Shown here: positions 9,038 through 16,731 of the stretch, piece after piece
Layout: every line of letters starts with the position of its first letter
How positions within the stretch are numbered: position 1 is the first letter of the stretch
From: Euryarchaeota archaeon UBA443
Lineage (GTDB): Archaea; Thermoplasmatota; Poseidoniia; Poseidoniales; Poseidoniaceae
Direction: 5' to 3'
Assembly: GCA_002499195.1 (NCBI GenBank)
Contig: DAKS01000055.1
Location: 2,951-49,130 of the forward strand
Length of the DNA stretch: 46,180 nt
Program-made: the position numbers and the translations under genes
The notes under the pieces: generated by a model
What the model was told of the DNA's origin: nothing
The model's database searches: none
What the model saw: the letters and a program-made list of their open reading frames with translations, nothing else

Positions 9038-10189
9038 ATGAGAACAATGGGTATTCTGGCTATCCTTCTTATCGCCTCTATTGGAGCCCCAATAGCGTCT
9101 TCAGCATCCGTTTGTTCAACCATAGAAACGCTCGAATTTGATGGCCAGAGGGCGAATGAAAGCGTTACCACTCAGGTCGAATTTGGCCCGAGACTTCCCG
9201 GAAGTAACGCTTCAATGGAGCTTCGGGAATGGTTCATGGATACAAGGCCGGAATTTGATTGGTCTCTCGATCCACACTTCCGAGATGGTTATAATTTGAC
9301 AAATCTTGAGGGCAGGCTAATACCAGATGATGCTGAAGAAAATGGTCCAATCATCGTCCTAGCGGCACATTACGATTCGAGAAATCGCGCTGAACGTGAT
9401 CCAGATCCAAACATGACAGACGTGCCGATTCCCGGAGCAAACGATGGAGGAAGCGGCGTTGCAGTGTTGTGGGAACTCGCTCGCATCTTACCATCGATGG
9501 AACTTGAACATGAGGTTTGGATTCTGTTAACTGACGCAGAAGATCAGGGGTTGATAGAAGAACCTTCGACCTGGGCACTTGGTGCACAATCATGGGCTGA
9601 GAATAGATCAGAAGATGACATCTCTCGTATCGATGCGTTCCTTCTTGTCGACATGATCGGTGATGCTGATTTGAAAATTTATCGAACCTTTCCCCCATAC
9701 CTAAACGATGTGGAGGGAAACCGTTTGTGGGGAGCGGTAGAGAACCTTTCTGGCCCACTCGGATTGGTGGACAACATTACAGATTGTAATGGGAATCCTG
9801 GATTAGACATAGTGAACTTTTCCAAAAACGATGGCGTCATCGATGATCATGTCCCTATGCTGAATGTAGGGATCCCTGCAATCGATTTTATCGATATTAG
9901 ATACGGTGAAAACGCGACTGCGTGGCAAGGTTACTGGCATACTCATGAAGATACACCGGACAAGGTTTCTGCCGAATCACTTGCCCACATTGGCCGTCTG
10001 ATCGAACTCGGGCTTCGACAGGGATCCTGGCTCGACACCGTACAAAATCAAACTGAAACCCCATCTCCTAATGTTGAGGATCATCCCTCAACATTCAGTC
10101 CGTTGGTTACTGGTACAATCTTCGCATTGATTGCACTGATTTTGTTAACCTTCCTTGGCTTGCATGAAAGCGTACGTTTGAAACGGTAG
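9038..10189 (+). CDS. Membrane-anchored M28-family zinc peptidase / glutaminyl-cyclase-like enzyme
   Basis: This 383-residue exported enzyme has an N-terminal signal peptide (GILAILLIASIGAPIASSAS) and a C-terminal membrane helix (FALIALILLTFLG). The M28 fold shows AHYDSR (first zinc histidine), GANDGGSGVA (bridging aspartate), TDAEDQG (catalytic and ligand acids), LVDMIGDADL and DDHVPML (last histidine), then YWHTHEDTPD. The order and the DDHxP motif are closest to the glutaminyl-peptide cyclotransferase branch, so it could be an aminopeptidase or a cyclase. It would act outside the membrane on peptides, and it is divergent from the giant metalloprotease. A GGAGG lies before the ATG. The family is clear; the choice of reaction is open. 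Confidence 0.85.
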   Translation: MRTMGILAILLIASIGAPIASSASVCSTIETLEFDGQRANESVTTQVEFGPRLPGSNASMELREWFMDTRPEFDWSLDPHFRDGYNLTNLEGRLIPDDAEENGPIIVLAAHYDSRNRAERDPDPNMTDVPIPGANDGGSGVAVLWELARILPSMELEHEVWILLTDAEDQGLIEEPSTWALGAQSWAENRSEDDISRIDAFLLVDMIGDADLKIYRTFPPYLNDVEGNRLWGAVENLSGPLGLVDNITDCNGNPGLDIVNFSKNDGVIDDHVPMLNVGIPAIDFIDIRYGENATAWQGYWHTHEDTPDKVSAESLAHIGRLIELGLRQGSWLDTVQNQTETPSPNVEDHPSTFSPLVTGTIFALIALILLTFLGLHESVRLKR

Positions 10190-10195
10190 GTCTGC

Positions 10196-10233
10196 GTGCG
10201 CGGATACACTGGGAATACTTCTTTTTCGCGCAC
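10196..10233. terminator. Long-loop inverted repeat after the M28 gene
   Basis: GTGCGCG at 10196-10202 and CGCGCAC at 10227-10233 form a perfect 7-bp inverted repeat with a 24-base loop that ends in T5. It lies in the spacer between the M28 gene and the next gene. It may be a terminator or an operator for the gene at 10257; low confidence. Confidence 0.3.
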
Positions 10234-10256
10234 CGGTTAACTTATGAGGGCTCACC

Positions 10257-11075
10257 ATGGATATAAACGAGAGACGTGAAGCATTGCGAGCACGTGTCCG
10301 TAAGAAAATCTCTGGTCAGGAAGAGGAGGAAGAACTCGTAGTTCAAGAAACGGAAATTGTTGCCTCAACAACGGAGGGTGAGGATTTTCTTATTATCGAA
10401 GAAAACAATGGCCTTCTTGCGCTAGCATCATCACTTATCTTCATCGGAAGCGTACTTGGAATTATCACGGGTCTGCTCCTTCTACAAGGGAATCCAGCAG
10501 AATTGTTGAGCAATACACTCGACCAAGATAGTGTAGTTGACGTATACGGAATTGTTCTTGAAGCAGAAACTGGTGATTCGATAGAAGGAGTTCTCGTCGA
10601 ACTTATCGACTTGGAAACAAATAATGTCATTCAAACGAGTGAGACCAATTCCTATGGATATTACCAGTTTGAAAACGTTGTTTCAAAATCGCATGTTATT
10701 CGTGTTTCTTTAGATTCATTCGTGACAGTTGAGCGGACTTTTACACCAGAAAGTGCAACTCAGGTACCATTTACCCTTACGGAAGGAAATGGAACGATAG
10801 AGGAGGATTTCACCCAAACCAACTCGGGATGGTCGCTTGAGAATGCGATTGCCCTTTCAACTGGAATCGCTCTTGTTACCATCCTAGCCGGCATTGTTGG
10901 CATCAATGCAGCATATGGTGCCAGAAGAGCAACCAACTATCGAAGGACCCAATATCTTGCAGGATTTGCATTATTTAGCCGTGGCTTCATCGTTTTTGGA
11001 CCATTCCTGATCCTCTGCGGCATGGGATTGATGATTCTCGCTCGTGATGAATTTCAAGATTATGAGGTGGAGTGA
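10257..11075 (+). CDS. Membrane protein with carboxypeptidase-regulatory-like beta domain
   Basis: This 272-residue protein has an acidic and basic cytoplasmic N-terminus (about 60 residues) and a first membrane helix (LASSLIFIGSVLGIITGLLLL). A domain of about 80 residues follows that fits the CarboxypepD_reg fold, as in DVYGIVLEAETGDSIEGVLV and NSYGYYQFENV. Two or three further helices close the protein (ALVTILAGIVGINAAYG and FIVFGPFLILCGMGLMIL). The beta domain would face outside the cytoplasm. The role is unknown; such domains usually act in adhesion or as protein modules. Its stop codon overlaps the start of the thymidylate kinase gene (TGATG), so the two are coupled. Confidence 0.75.
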   Translation: MDINERREALRARVRKKISGQEEEEELVVQETEIVASTTEGEDFLIIEENNGLLALASSLIFIGSVLGIITGLLLLQGNPAELLSNTLDQDSVVDVYGIVLEAETGDSIEGVLVELIDLETNNVIQTSETNSYGYYQFENVVSKSHVIRVSLDSFVTVERTFTPESATQVPFTLTEGNGTIEEDFTQTNSGWSLENAIALSTGIALVTILAGIVGINAAYGARRATNYRRTQYLAGFALFSRGFIVFGPFLILCGMGLMILARDEFQDYEVE

Positions 11076-12427
11076 TGTATCTCATCACCGTTGAAGGTGG
11101 AGATGGTTCGGGCAAAGGCGAAGCCGTTCGAATCCTTACGGAACTCTTGGCACAGTACCCCTTCAATGAAGTCCATCAGACGCATGAACCCCGTCGCCAT
11201 AGCGATCTTGGTAAATTAGCCCTTGAAGCAGTCAAAATTGGAGATAAAACCCCTCTCCAAGAAGCTGGTTTGTTTGCTGCAGATCGGCTCGACCACTCTC
11301 ACACTTGGATCAAACCAAGGCTTGAACGGGGCGAGGTTGTCGTTTCGGATCGAAATATCCATTCCTCAATCATTTACCAAGGCGTTGTTGGCGAACTTGG
11401 TATCGATACGGTTTGTCAAGTAAATTCGGCATCGATGATTCCTGATCTCGTCTTTTGGATCGATTGCGACCCCGATCGAGCAATCGAACGAATCAAACAT
11501 GCCACTCTAAGAATGAGTAGTGATAAGCAAGAATATTTTGAAACACCTGAAATTCAAAAAACCATACGCCAAGGATTCGATGACCTCTTTACAGGAACAT
11601 TACAAGTGGCTCCACCTTTCGATAAATGTTGCATCGTTGGCCCGATTTTGAACGAGGGTGGTTTGGACGAATTGCGCCAAAAATTACGCCGAGAATTACG
11701 TTCTTTCTTCAATCGCAGGCCAGTCCCGATCAATGTTGATCAAGATAAAGTAGACAGATACTTACTAAATAGACTGGCTCATGATGTTCAGCAACAAACT
11801 CGTTTGCCAGGGGCACCCATGGAACGTACATCTATACACACAGGTTGGTTAAGCGGACGTTCACCAGCTCAATGGATGCAAAAAGCAGAAGACGAATGGG
11901 ATTCGAGCCGTGCTCGAGAATCTGATGTACCAAGCAATCCTCTAGCACGATCATGTTGGTCAATTCTTGGAACCTTATCTCTCATGGCGGGCTCTTGTGA
12001 AATTCCAAGATTACACAAATCGCTAGGACCTCATAGAATGGTTACACAACGGCACACACAGCGGCTCGTCAAGTGGCTTGAGGAAGCAAATTGGATTCAT
12101 CGACAGCAAAATCACATCCCCTTTGCAGAAGGACAAGTATTCAAATTACGTGATTCATGGATAGGTTTCGCCCGATTAGCACTCGCTATGTGGCCATTTC
12201 GCGTAGCACTGTCCACTTGGAGAAAAAACAATCCAGATAAAACATGGGAAAAGGCGCTTGAAGCGGTACTTAAGCAAAATAATCCTCAACTCAGTAAGGC
12301 TATTGAAAATACCATTGAACGTTTGAAAATTTTAACGAGCGGACATGAGAATTGTCCGGTTCCTGAAAATGTAGAACAATTGTTGGTATGGTGGTCAATG
12401 CCTCCACCCGATCACTCCTCTTCCTGA
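11075..12427 (+). CDS. tmk: Thymidylate-kinase-like protein fused to an unknown C-terminal domain
   Basis: The first ~205 residues are a thymidylate kinase (dTMP to dTDP). Evidence is the P-loop VEGGDGSGKG, the THEPRRHSDLG strand and loop, the FAADRLDH region, the SDRNIHSS motif (family DRYxxS), and IPDLVFWIDCDPDRAIER. Normal thymidylate kinases are about 200-215 residues. Here another ~240 residues follow, with no family I recognise; the segment around residues 315-370 looks like a winged helix (repeated charged helices, then a basic turn). Two positions are unusual: the P-loop lysine is followed by Gly-Glu instead of Ser/Thr-Thr, and the DRY tyrosine is Asn. I chose the ATG at 11075, which overlaps the previous stop and follows GAGGTGGAG; a GTG one codon earlier is also possible. 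Its 3' end overlaps the convergent DUF2085 gene by 16 bp. Confidence 0.85.
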   Translation: MYLITVEGGDGSGKGEAVRILTELLAQYPFNEVHQTHEPRRHSDLGKLALEAVKIGDKTPLQEAGLFAADRLDHSHTWIKPRLERGEVVVSDRNIHSSIIYQGVVGELGIDTVCQVNSASMIPDLVFWIDCDPDRAIERIKHATLRMSSDKQEYFETPEIQKTIRQGFDDLFTGTLQVAPPFDKCCIVGPILNEGGLDELRQKLRRELRSFFNRRPVPINVDQDKVDRYLLNRLAHDVQQQTRLPGAPMERTSIHTGWLSGRSPAQWMQKAEDEWDSSRARESDVPSNPLARSCWSILGTLSLMAGSCEIPRLHKSLGPHRMVTQRHTQRLVKWLEEANWIHRQQNHIPFAEGQVFKLRDSWIGFARLALAMWPFRVALSTWRKNNPDKTWEKALEAVLKQNNPQLSKAIENTIERLKILTSGHENCPVPENVEQLLVWWSMPPPDHSSS

Positions 12428-13107
12428 GGCGGCCTTTGGAATCTAACATTTCCTGGTAACAAAACTTGTCCTGGTTCACTGAATTTATTTGGTCGAGCGC
12501 TATATGCAGCAGCGAAGAACAGGCCTAGTACAAAGCCGAATGGGGCACCGGTTACCAGTCGAAGAAAAGCAGTCGACTCTCTATCGGTGAGAAGTTGAGT
12601 GAATCCATCCACAGCCATTGGAACTACACAAATTATTCCGATTGCAACGAAAGCCAATGTTCTACGATTGGAACTATAGATAGGCTGCAATCTCTCATCG
12701 GGTAGTATTGACAAAAATGTGTCCCGAATCGTCCATCGATTAACACCACGTCTCGAATAGATGAATCCGGCGAGAGCAAGCCCTGCAAAGATTCCTACAT
12801 CTCGCACACAAACCGGCATTTGATTGCCATTAATCGACCAAGAACGCTCATGCTTATTGTGACAATTAAGGTCGCCAAAGGCATAGATTGCGGCACTGTA
12901 AGCATTCAATTCTGTCCATGTGAAATTTTGATCGTTTTCCTTATGAAAATCCAACATATTGGCCCGCCCAGAGAGTTCGCCTATCGTTCCTGATTCGACG
13001 AGTGCAGGAGCAAGAAAGAATGATGCAAGAAAGAAGAAACTGATTCCACCAATCCAAAGACCAACTTTACGATCTCTTGTTCTTGATTCAAGACCGTTTC
13101 GTTCCAT
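12412..13107 (-). CDS. DUF2085 family membrane protein
   Basis: This is a multi-pass membrane protein of about 231 residues. The diagnostic DUF2085 segment is present: a conserved Cys-His (DLNCHNKHERS), then PVCVRDVGIFAG, placed just before a membrane helix. About four helices are visible (GGISFFFLASFFLAPAL, IFAGLALAGFIY, LAFVAIGIICVVPMAVD, GFVLGLFFAAAYSA). The family is widespread in archaea and bacteria and has no established function. I chose the ATG at 13107 because an AT-rich box at 13131-13138 lies 27 bases upstream, which suggests a leaderless transcript. A longer frame from 13131 would start inside that box. Confidence 0.8.
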   Translation of the reverse strand: MERNGLESRTRDRKVGLWIGGISFFFLASFFLAPALVESGTIGELSGRANMLDFHKENDQNFTWTELNAYSAAIYAFGDLNCHNKHERSWSINGNQMPVCVRDVGIFAGLALAGFIYSRRGVNRWTIRDTFLSILPDERLQPIYSSNRRTLAFVAIGIICVVPMAVDGFTQLLTDRESTAFLRLVTGAPFGFVLGLFFAAAYSARPNKFSEPGQVLLPGNVRFQRPPQEEE

Positions 13108-13130
13108 ACACGAACCACCCGATTGAATCA

Positions 13131-13138
13131 TTTAATTC
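13131..13138. promoter_or_regulatory. Shared bidirectional box A
   Basis: TTTAATTC (minus strand GAATTAAA) lies between two divergent membrane-protein genes. It is about 27 bases from the ATG at 13107 on one side and about 31 bases from the ATG at 13166 on the other. One element may serve both directions. Confidence 0.35.
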
Positions 13139-13165
13139 TTGATGTATCGACGGGTTCTTTTCATC

Positions 13166-13816
13166 ATGGTTCATCCGAATGTTATGGCGGAGTCCTCAAC
13201 TGAACCAGTAGGTTTGTGGCTTGGCCTTCAAGCAGGGGCATTTCTTGGACTCTATTTCGGATTCAGCCTCGCACTTGTATCTGCGTTGACAAGTCCCGAT
13301 GAATTGATGCGTATCGTCTATCTCATCACCTTATTTCCATTGGCAGGTGGCATTCTTCTAGGCCCTTTCTTAGCGAAAAGAGAACGTCCTGTTGCATCAA
13401 GCACACCCCCCATCCAAAGGACGATGGAGACCCTAGAAGGAATGGATGAAGGTCAAGGAAAATGGAGAATACTAAGTCATGTCCGAAGCGATGGAAGGAC
13501 GGTTCGAATCGATCTTCACGATTCAAGTCGGGTTGAAGATATTCTAAGACTTACGAACCCACTTACCAATGAATTCCCTGTTCGATACATGGTCGGGCGC
13601 GGCGTCGGTGGTAGTAGGCAACCGGAATTGCGGGCGAAAGTCCTCTCGATACTAGATGATCAGTTTCCTAAGACGAGACAATCAAGATACACTTCAGCGA
13701 TCGAAATTTCACCTGAGTTGCCCGAAAAATTACGAAATCAACGAAAGAGAATCAATTTACTTTTGGCTATATTTTTACCAATCGCAACCTTCCTTGGATG
13801 GCTGGAAATGAGATGA
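13166..13816 (+). CDS. Hypothetical membrane protein
   Basis: This protein has about 216 residues and no recognised family. Two N-terminal membrane helices (LWLGLQAGAFLGLYFGFSLAL and IVYLITLFPLAGGILLGPFL) are followed by a soluble segment of about 110 residues (basic and polar, probably cytoplasmic) and a last helix at the C-terminus (LLLAIFLPIATFLGWL). The start is uncertain. In-frame ATGs lie at 13142, 13166 and 13184, and a TTG at 13139. 13166 was picked because the box at 13131-13138 would then give a leaderless or very short leader. The divergent partner is the DUF2085 protein, also a membrane protein. Confidence 0.65.
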   Translation: MVHPNVMAESSTEPVGLWLGLQAGAFLGLYFGFSLALVSALTSPDELMRIVYLITLFPLAGGILLGPFLAKRERPVASSTPPIQRTMETLEGMDEGQGKWRILSHVRSDGRTVRIDLHDSSRVEDILRLTNPLTNEFPVRYMVGRGVGGSRQPELRAKVLSILDDQFPKTRQSRYTSAIEISPELPEKLRNQRKRINLLLAIFLPIATFLGWLEMR

Positions 13817-13832
13817 ACTGGATGTCGATTCA

Positions 13833-13840
13833 CTTATTTT
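13833..13840 (+). promoter_or_regulatory. Predicted box A for the HTH regulator gene
   Basis: CTTATTTT is centred about 26 bases before the ATG at 13862, where transcription would begin directly at the start codon. No ribosome binding site precedes the ATG, in agreement with a leaderless transcript. Confidence 0.4.
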
Positions 13841-13861
13841 GATGAACGTTGAGTATCGTTC

Positions 13862-14731
13862 ATGCGGGAGGTTACCTTTTTTTGGCGGTCTGACCGTTTG
13901 GAGGCCATCGGCACTGGCCCAGTTCTGGAGGTTGCTCGTAGAATTGAATTTCTTTCCTACATCAAACGTGTGCCAAAAGATATTCGGTGTTTATTCAAAT
14001 TTCACCTTCATGAAGGTAAAACAATCGATGATTTACGAATCATTGAATCTCTTGAAGTGCTAGAGGTTGTTCAAGAATCGGATAATCCTGAGGACGGACA
14101 TTTGGTTATTTGCAAGATTTTACATCCCATCTCCTCACTAAATGCCCGAACCAATGGAACCTACGCGGTCGCGGGATCAAAAATTGATGAGAATGGCCTG
14201 ACTTATATCTTGCAAGGCCCATCCTTGAAATTACGCCTACTATCTGGTGTTCTTCGTCTGATGGCAAAGCCGGATCGAACTAGTGCAAGGACGCTCAAAC
14301 TCACGCCTCAAAATCATCAATCAGTACTAACTGAAAAGCAAATTAAACTCGCAAAATTCGCATACGATCGTGGTTATTATGACCTACCGAAGCGAATAAA
14401 AATCACCGAACTCGCTGAACAACTTGGACTCGCAAGAGCAACAATTTCTGAACATCTAACCAAGATTGAAGGAATCCTAATGGACGATTTGTTTTCGTCA
14501 ATGACGGATGTTCGTTTGACGGTAGATCAAGCTCGTACAATCGTTGAAACAATGGAAGCGGACATGGATAATACCGAGGCATATCAAACTGAATCATTTG
14601 TAGGATTGATTCAACGAATCAAAGAGAACATCGCTTATGAGTTGCCACAAGATGTAGAAAACGTACCTGATCTTGATGCTAACGAGCATCCTGAAGCGAT
14701 TCTCAAACGTATCCAAAAAGACATCTCCTAA
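13862..14731 (+). CDS. Bat-type helix-turn-helix transcriptional regulator
   Basis: This 289-residue regulator has an N-terminal domain of unknown ligand specificity (about 1-150) and a C-terminal HTH_10 (bacterio-opsin-activator type) domain. The latter is seen in LTEKQIKLAKFAYDRGYYD followed by the recognition helix LAEQLGLARATISEHL. The DNA-binding segment spans about residues 158-207, and an acidic helical tail of about 80 residues follows, which is longer than usual. The family is common in haloarchaea and Thermoplasmata. The target genes are unknown; the methyltransferase-like and HEAT-repeat genes follow at once (15-bp gap) and are natural candidates. Confidence 0.85.
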   Translation: MREVTFFWRSDRLEAIGTGPVLEVARRIEFLSYIKRVPKDIRCLFKFHLHEGKTIDDLRIIESLEVLEVVQESDNPEDGHLVICKILHPISSLNARTNGTYAVAGSKIDENGLTYILQGPSLKLRLLSGVLRLMAKPDRTSARTLKLTPQNHQSVLTEKQIKLAKFAYDRGYYDLPKRIKITELAEQLGLARATISEHLTKIEGILMDDLFSSMTDVRLTVDQARTIVETMEADMDNTEAYQTESFVGLIQRIKENIAYELPQDVENVPDLDANEHPEAILKRIQKDIS

Positions 14732-14746
14732 TTCGCTCATGTTTTT

Positions 14747-15715
14747 ATGAGGCAATGTGCTGAGAACCTTATGGAGGAGATGAGGAAACTTCTCGATCGG
14801 ATTTCTGATTCCGGTATCGAAGTTCCTCAATTCGTGCGAGAAGCGATGTATGCGCTTCATCTTGAACAGTTTACAACATACGATTTTGATGGATTCTTTC
14901 ACGATCGACCCGTTGTATTCATGGAAACCGAAAATGGTGGTGTCAAAACCATATCTGCACCTCACATGATTGTTACATTGCTTCATCATCTGGAATTGAA
15001 AGAAGGTCAAGAAGTCCTTGTTGTCGGTTCGAAAGGAGGTTATATCTCGGCCCTTGTTGCAACTATTGTCGGTGAAAATGGACGAGTCATTCTTATCGAC
15101 CCCTCCACTGAAATCGTTCGCCACACCGCAAACTCCCTTGCAGGCTGGCCAACCATAGATCTAAGACAAGTCGAATCGATTGATGTATCCCCTATCGAAT
15201 TACCAGGTGAACTAAGTAGAGTTCTAATCACTGGTAGTGTTCCCTCAGTACCGAATTGGATGGAAGAACGAATCATCGATGGTGGTTTCGTAATCGCCCC
15301 TATCGGCGACAACCACCATCAAGAGTTGATGAAGCTTGAGCGACAGTTCGATAATTTACATCCAACATCACTTGGACCTGTCTCGTTCGGCCCAGTGGAT
15401 ATTGTTGAAAGCGAACCCAACCCTCTATCCGCACTTGAAATTGCCGATTTGATCGAAACATTGATCGAAACATGTCACGAAATGGAACTATGTGGAGCAG
15501 ATGAACTTCAACAACTTGGAATGATGGCTGATGAATTAAGGACAATGCAAGAAGCAGGGGAGACTGAATTGGAGGCTTTCATCACAGCCAACATGCAACA
15601 TTTTGTTCAGTTGTGGCCCATGATTCAGTTGATGTTTGCACCGACGCTCGCTCGCCCTGGAGACGTTGATCAAGACGATGAACCAAGTTTTCACTTCGAT
15701 GAATTCAAACCTTGA
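14747..15715 (+). CDS. PCMT-like methyltransferase with helical C-terminal extension
   Basis: This 322-residue protein resembles protein-L-isoaspartate O-methyltransferase over about residues 50-190. It has the substrate-loop motif SAPHM, then the SAM-binding strand and loop VLVVGSKGGYISAL (family VLEVGTGSGYxTA), an acidic ribose ligand in VILID, and a GGFVIAPIGD strand near the end of the fold. The glycine loop is altered (GSKGGY), so SAM binding is probable but not certain. About 100 further residues, mostly helical and acidic, are extra compared with ordinary PCMT (about 210-220). It lies in a tight cluster with the Bat-type regulator and the HEAT-repeat protein (9-bp gap). It could be a repair enzyme or a protein methyltransferase with another target. 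Confidence 0.7.
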   Translation: MRQCAENLMEEMRKLLDRISDSGIEVPQFVREAMYALHLEQFTTYDFDGFFHDRPVVFMETENGGVKTISAPHMIVTLLHHLELKEGQEVLVVGSKGGYISALVATIVGENGRVILIDPSTEIVRHTANSLAGWPTIDLRQVESIDVSPIELPGELSRVLITGSVPSVPNWMEERIIDGGFVIAPIGDNHHQELMKLERQFDNLHPTSLGPVSFGPVDIVESEPNPLSALEIADLIETLIETCHEMELCGADELQQLGMMADELRTMQEAGETELEAFITANMQHFVQLWPMIQLMFAPTLARPGDVDQDDEPSFHFDEFKP

Positions 15716-15724
15716 GGTCGAGCT

Positions 15725-16717
15725 ATGGCAGCAAGCATACAATCCGCTATTGCGAAGTTGAAACACAAAGATGTTCGTCAACGACGTCGGGCTGTTCGAA
15801 TCCTCTTCGATTCCGATGCTCATGAAAGTGTTGAAGCATTTTCACCGTACCTTGATGACGAAGACATTTGGTTTCGTAACAAAGCCATTGAAGCCTACCG
15901 ACGATGGGCTCCTAAACATGCACCTCATTTGCTTGAACAACTTGCTAGAAAAGGTCAACTCGATGGGCAGCGATGCGTAGCAACGGTACTTGATTCGATT
16001 CCAAACGTGAAACAATCAGCAACACTTGCTCGCTTGTTGTTGGACAGTAACGACGATGTTGTAATTCGAAAAGCTGTTAATCAACTCATTTCAACACAAG
16101 AAGTTACGAATGAAGAACTGAAGGAATTTCAATCATCGAGCGATCATGTCGTACGCTCATATGCTACTGCAATCAACGAACAGGTGCCTGAACTTCTCGA
16201 ATCCTTAGCGGATTCTCACCCAGATGTTCGTCGCCAAGCAGCATCCTCCTTGTTGATGATGGACTTAGAATCTGAAGAAACAAAGACTGTTCAGGATGCT
16301 ATTGAGAATGATGATGCTTTGTGGAAACTCGCAGTACCGATTGCACTTGAACATTCACGACCTAATCTCATCGACTTGATTACTACGAAGAATGCCACTC
16401 AACGGCGGTTTCTCGTACAATCTCTGAAGGATGCTGTTTCTGATGCCGACGACCCGCGTCTTCGTACTCTAATCGATGCTGATTGCACTTCCATTGTTGC
16501 TCGATGGTTGGTTGGCCGGAACGACTCTAAAAGCGATGAACTACGCCACGAATTATTGTTCGATGAACGTGTCGATAGCATCGATAAATCAAGACTTCTT
16601 GAGCGATTGTTACATCGACAACATGAACCTTTAATTCAAAAGCTCGCAGAACAATTGTTGGATATATCTGATGATGAACTTGTCCTGAGTGCAGCACATA
16701 ACCTATACACTGCATAG
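15725..16717 (+). CDS. HEAT-repeat protein
   Basis: This 330-residue all-helical protein is built of about seven to nine HEAT-like repeats, visible as recurring pairs such as KHKDVRQRRRAVRIL, DEDIWFRNKAIEAYRRW, SNDDVVIRKAVNQL and DSHPDVRRQAASSLLMM. Such solenoids act as protein-protein scaffolds and are also found in phycobilin lyase-like proteins; nothing here points to a lyase. The ATG follows GAGGTCGAG. The gene is nine bases downstream of the PCMT-like gene, so the two products probably work together. Confidence 0.8.
   Translation: MAASIQSAIAKLKHKDVRQRRRAVRILFDSDAHESVEAFSPYLDDEDIWFRNKAIEAYRRWAPKHAPHLLEQLARKGQLDGQRCVATVLDSIPNVKQSATLARLLLDSNDDVVIRKAVNQLISTQEVTNEELKEFQSSSDHVVRSYATAINEQVPELLESLADSHPDVRRQAASSLLMMDLESEETKTVQDAIENDDALWKLAVPIALEHSRPNLIDLITTKNATQRRFLVQSLKDAVSDADDPRLRTLIDADCTSIVARWLVGRNDSKSDELRHELLFDERVDSIDKSRLLERLLHRQHEPLIQKLAEQLLDISDDELVLSAAHNLYTA
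16702..16709 (+). promoter_or_regulatory. Predicted box A for the M61 peptidase gene
   Basis: CCTATACA lies within the last codons of the HEAT-repeat gene, centred about 26 bases before the ATG at 16732, which has no ribosome binding site. This suggests a separate leaderless transcript inside the cluster. Confidence 0.35.
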
Positions 16718-16731
16718 ACCAACGCTTCTTC

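Noticed and set aside
14594..15124. Open frame of 176 codons antisense to the regulator/methyltransferase junction
   Set aside because: The plus-strand genes here show clear domains; the antisense frame has none.
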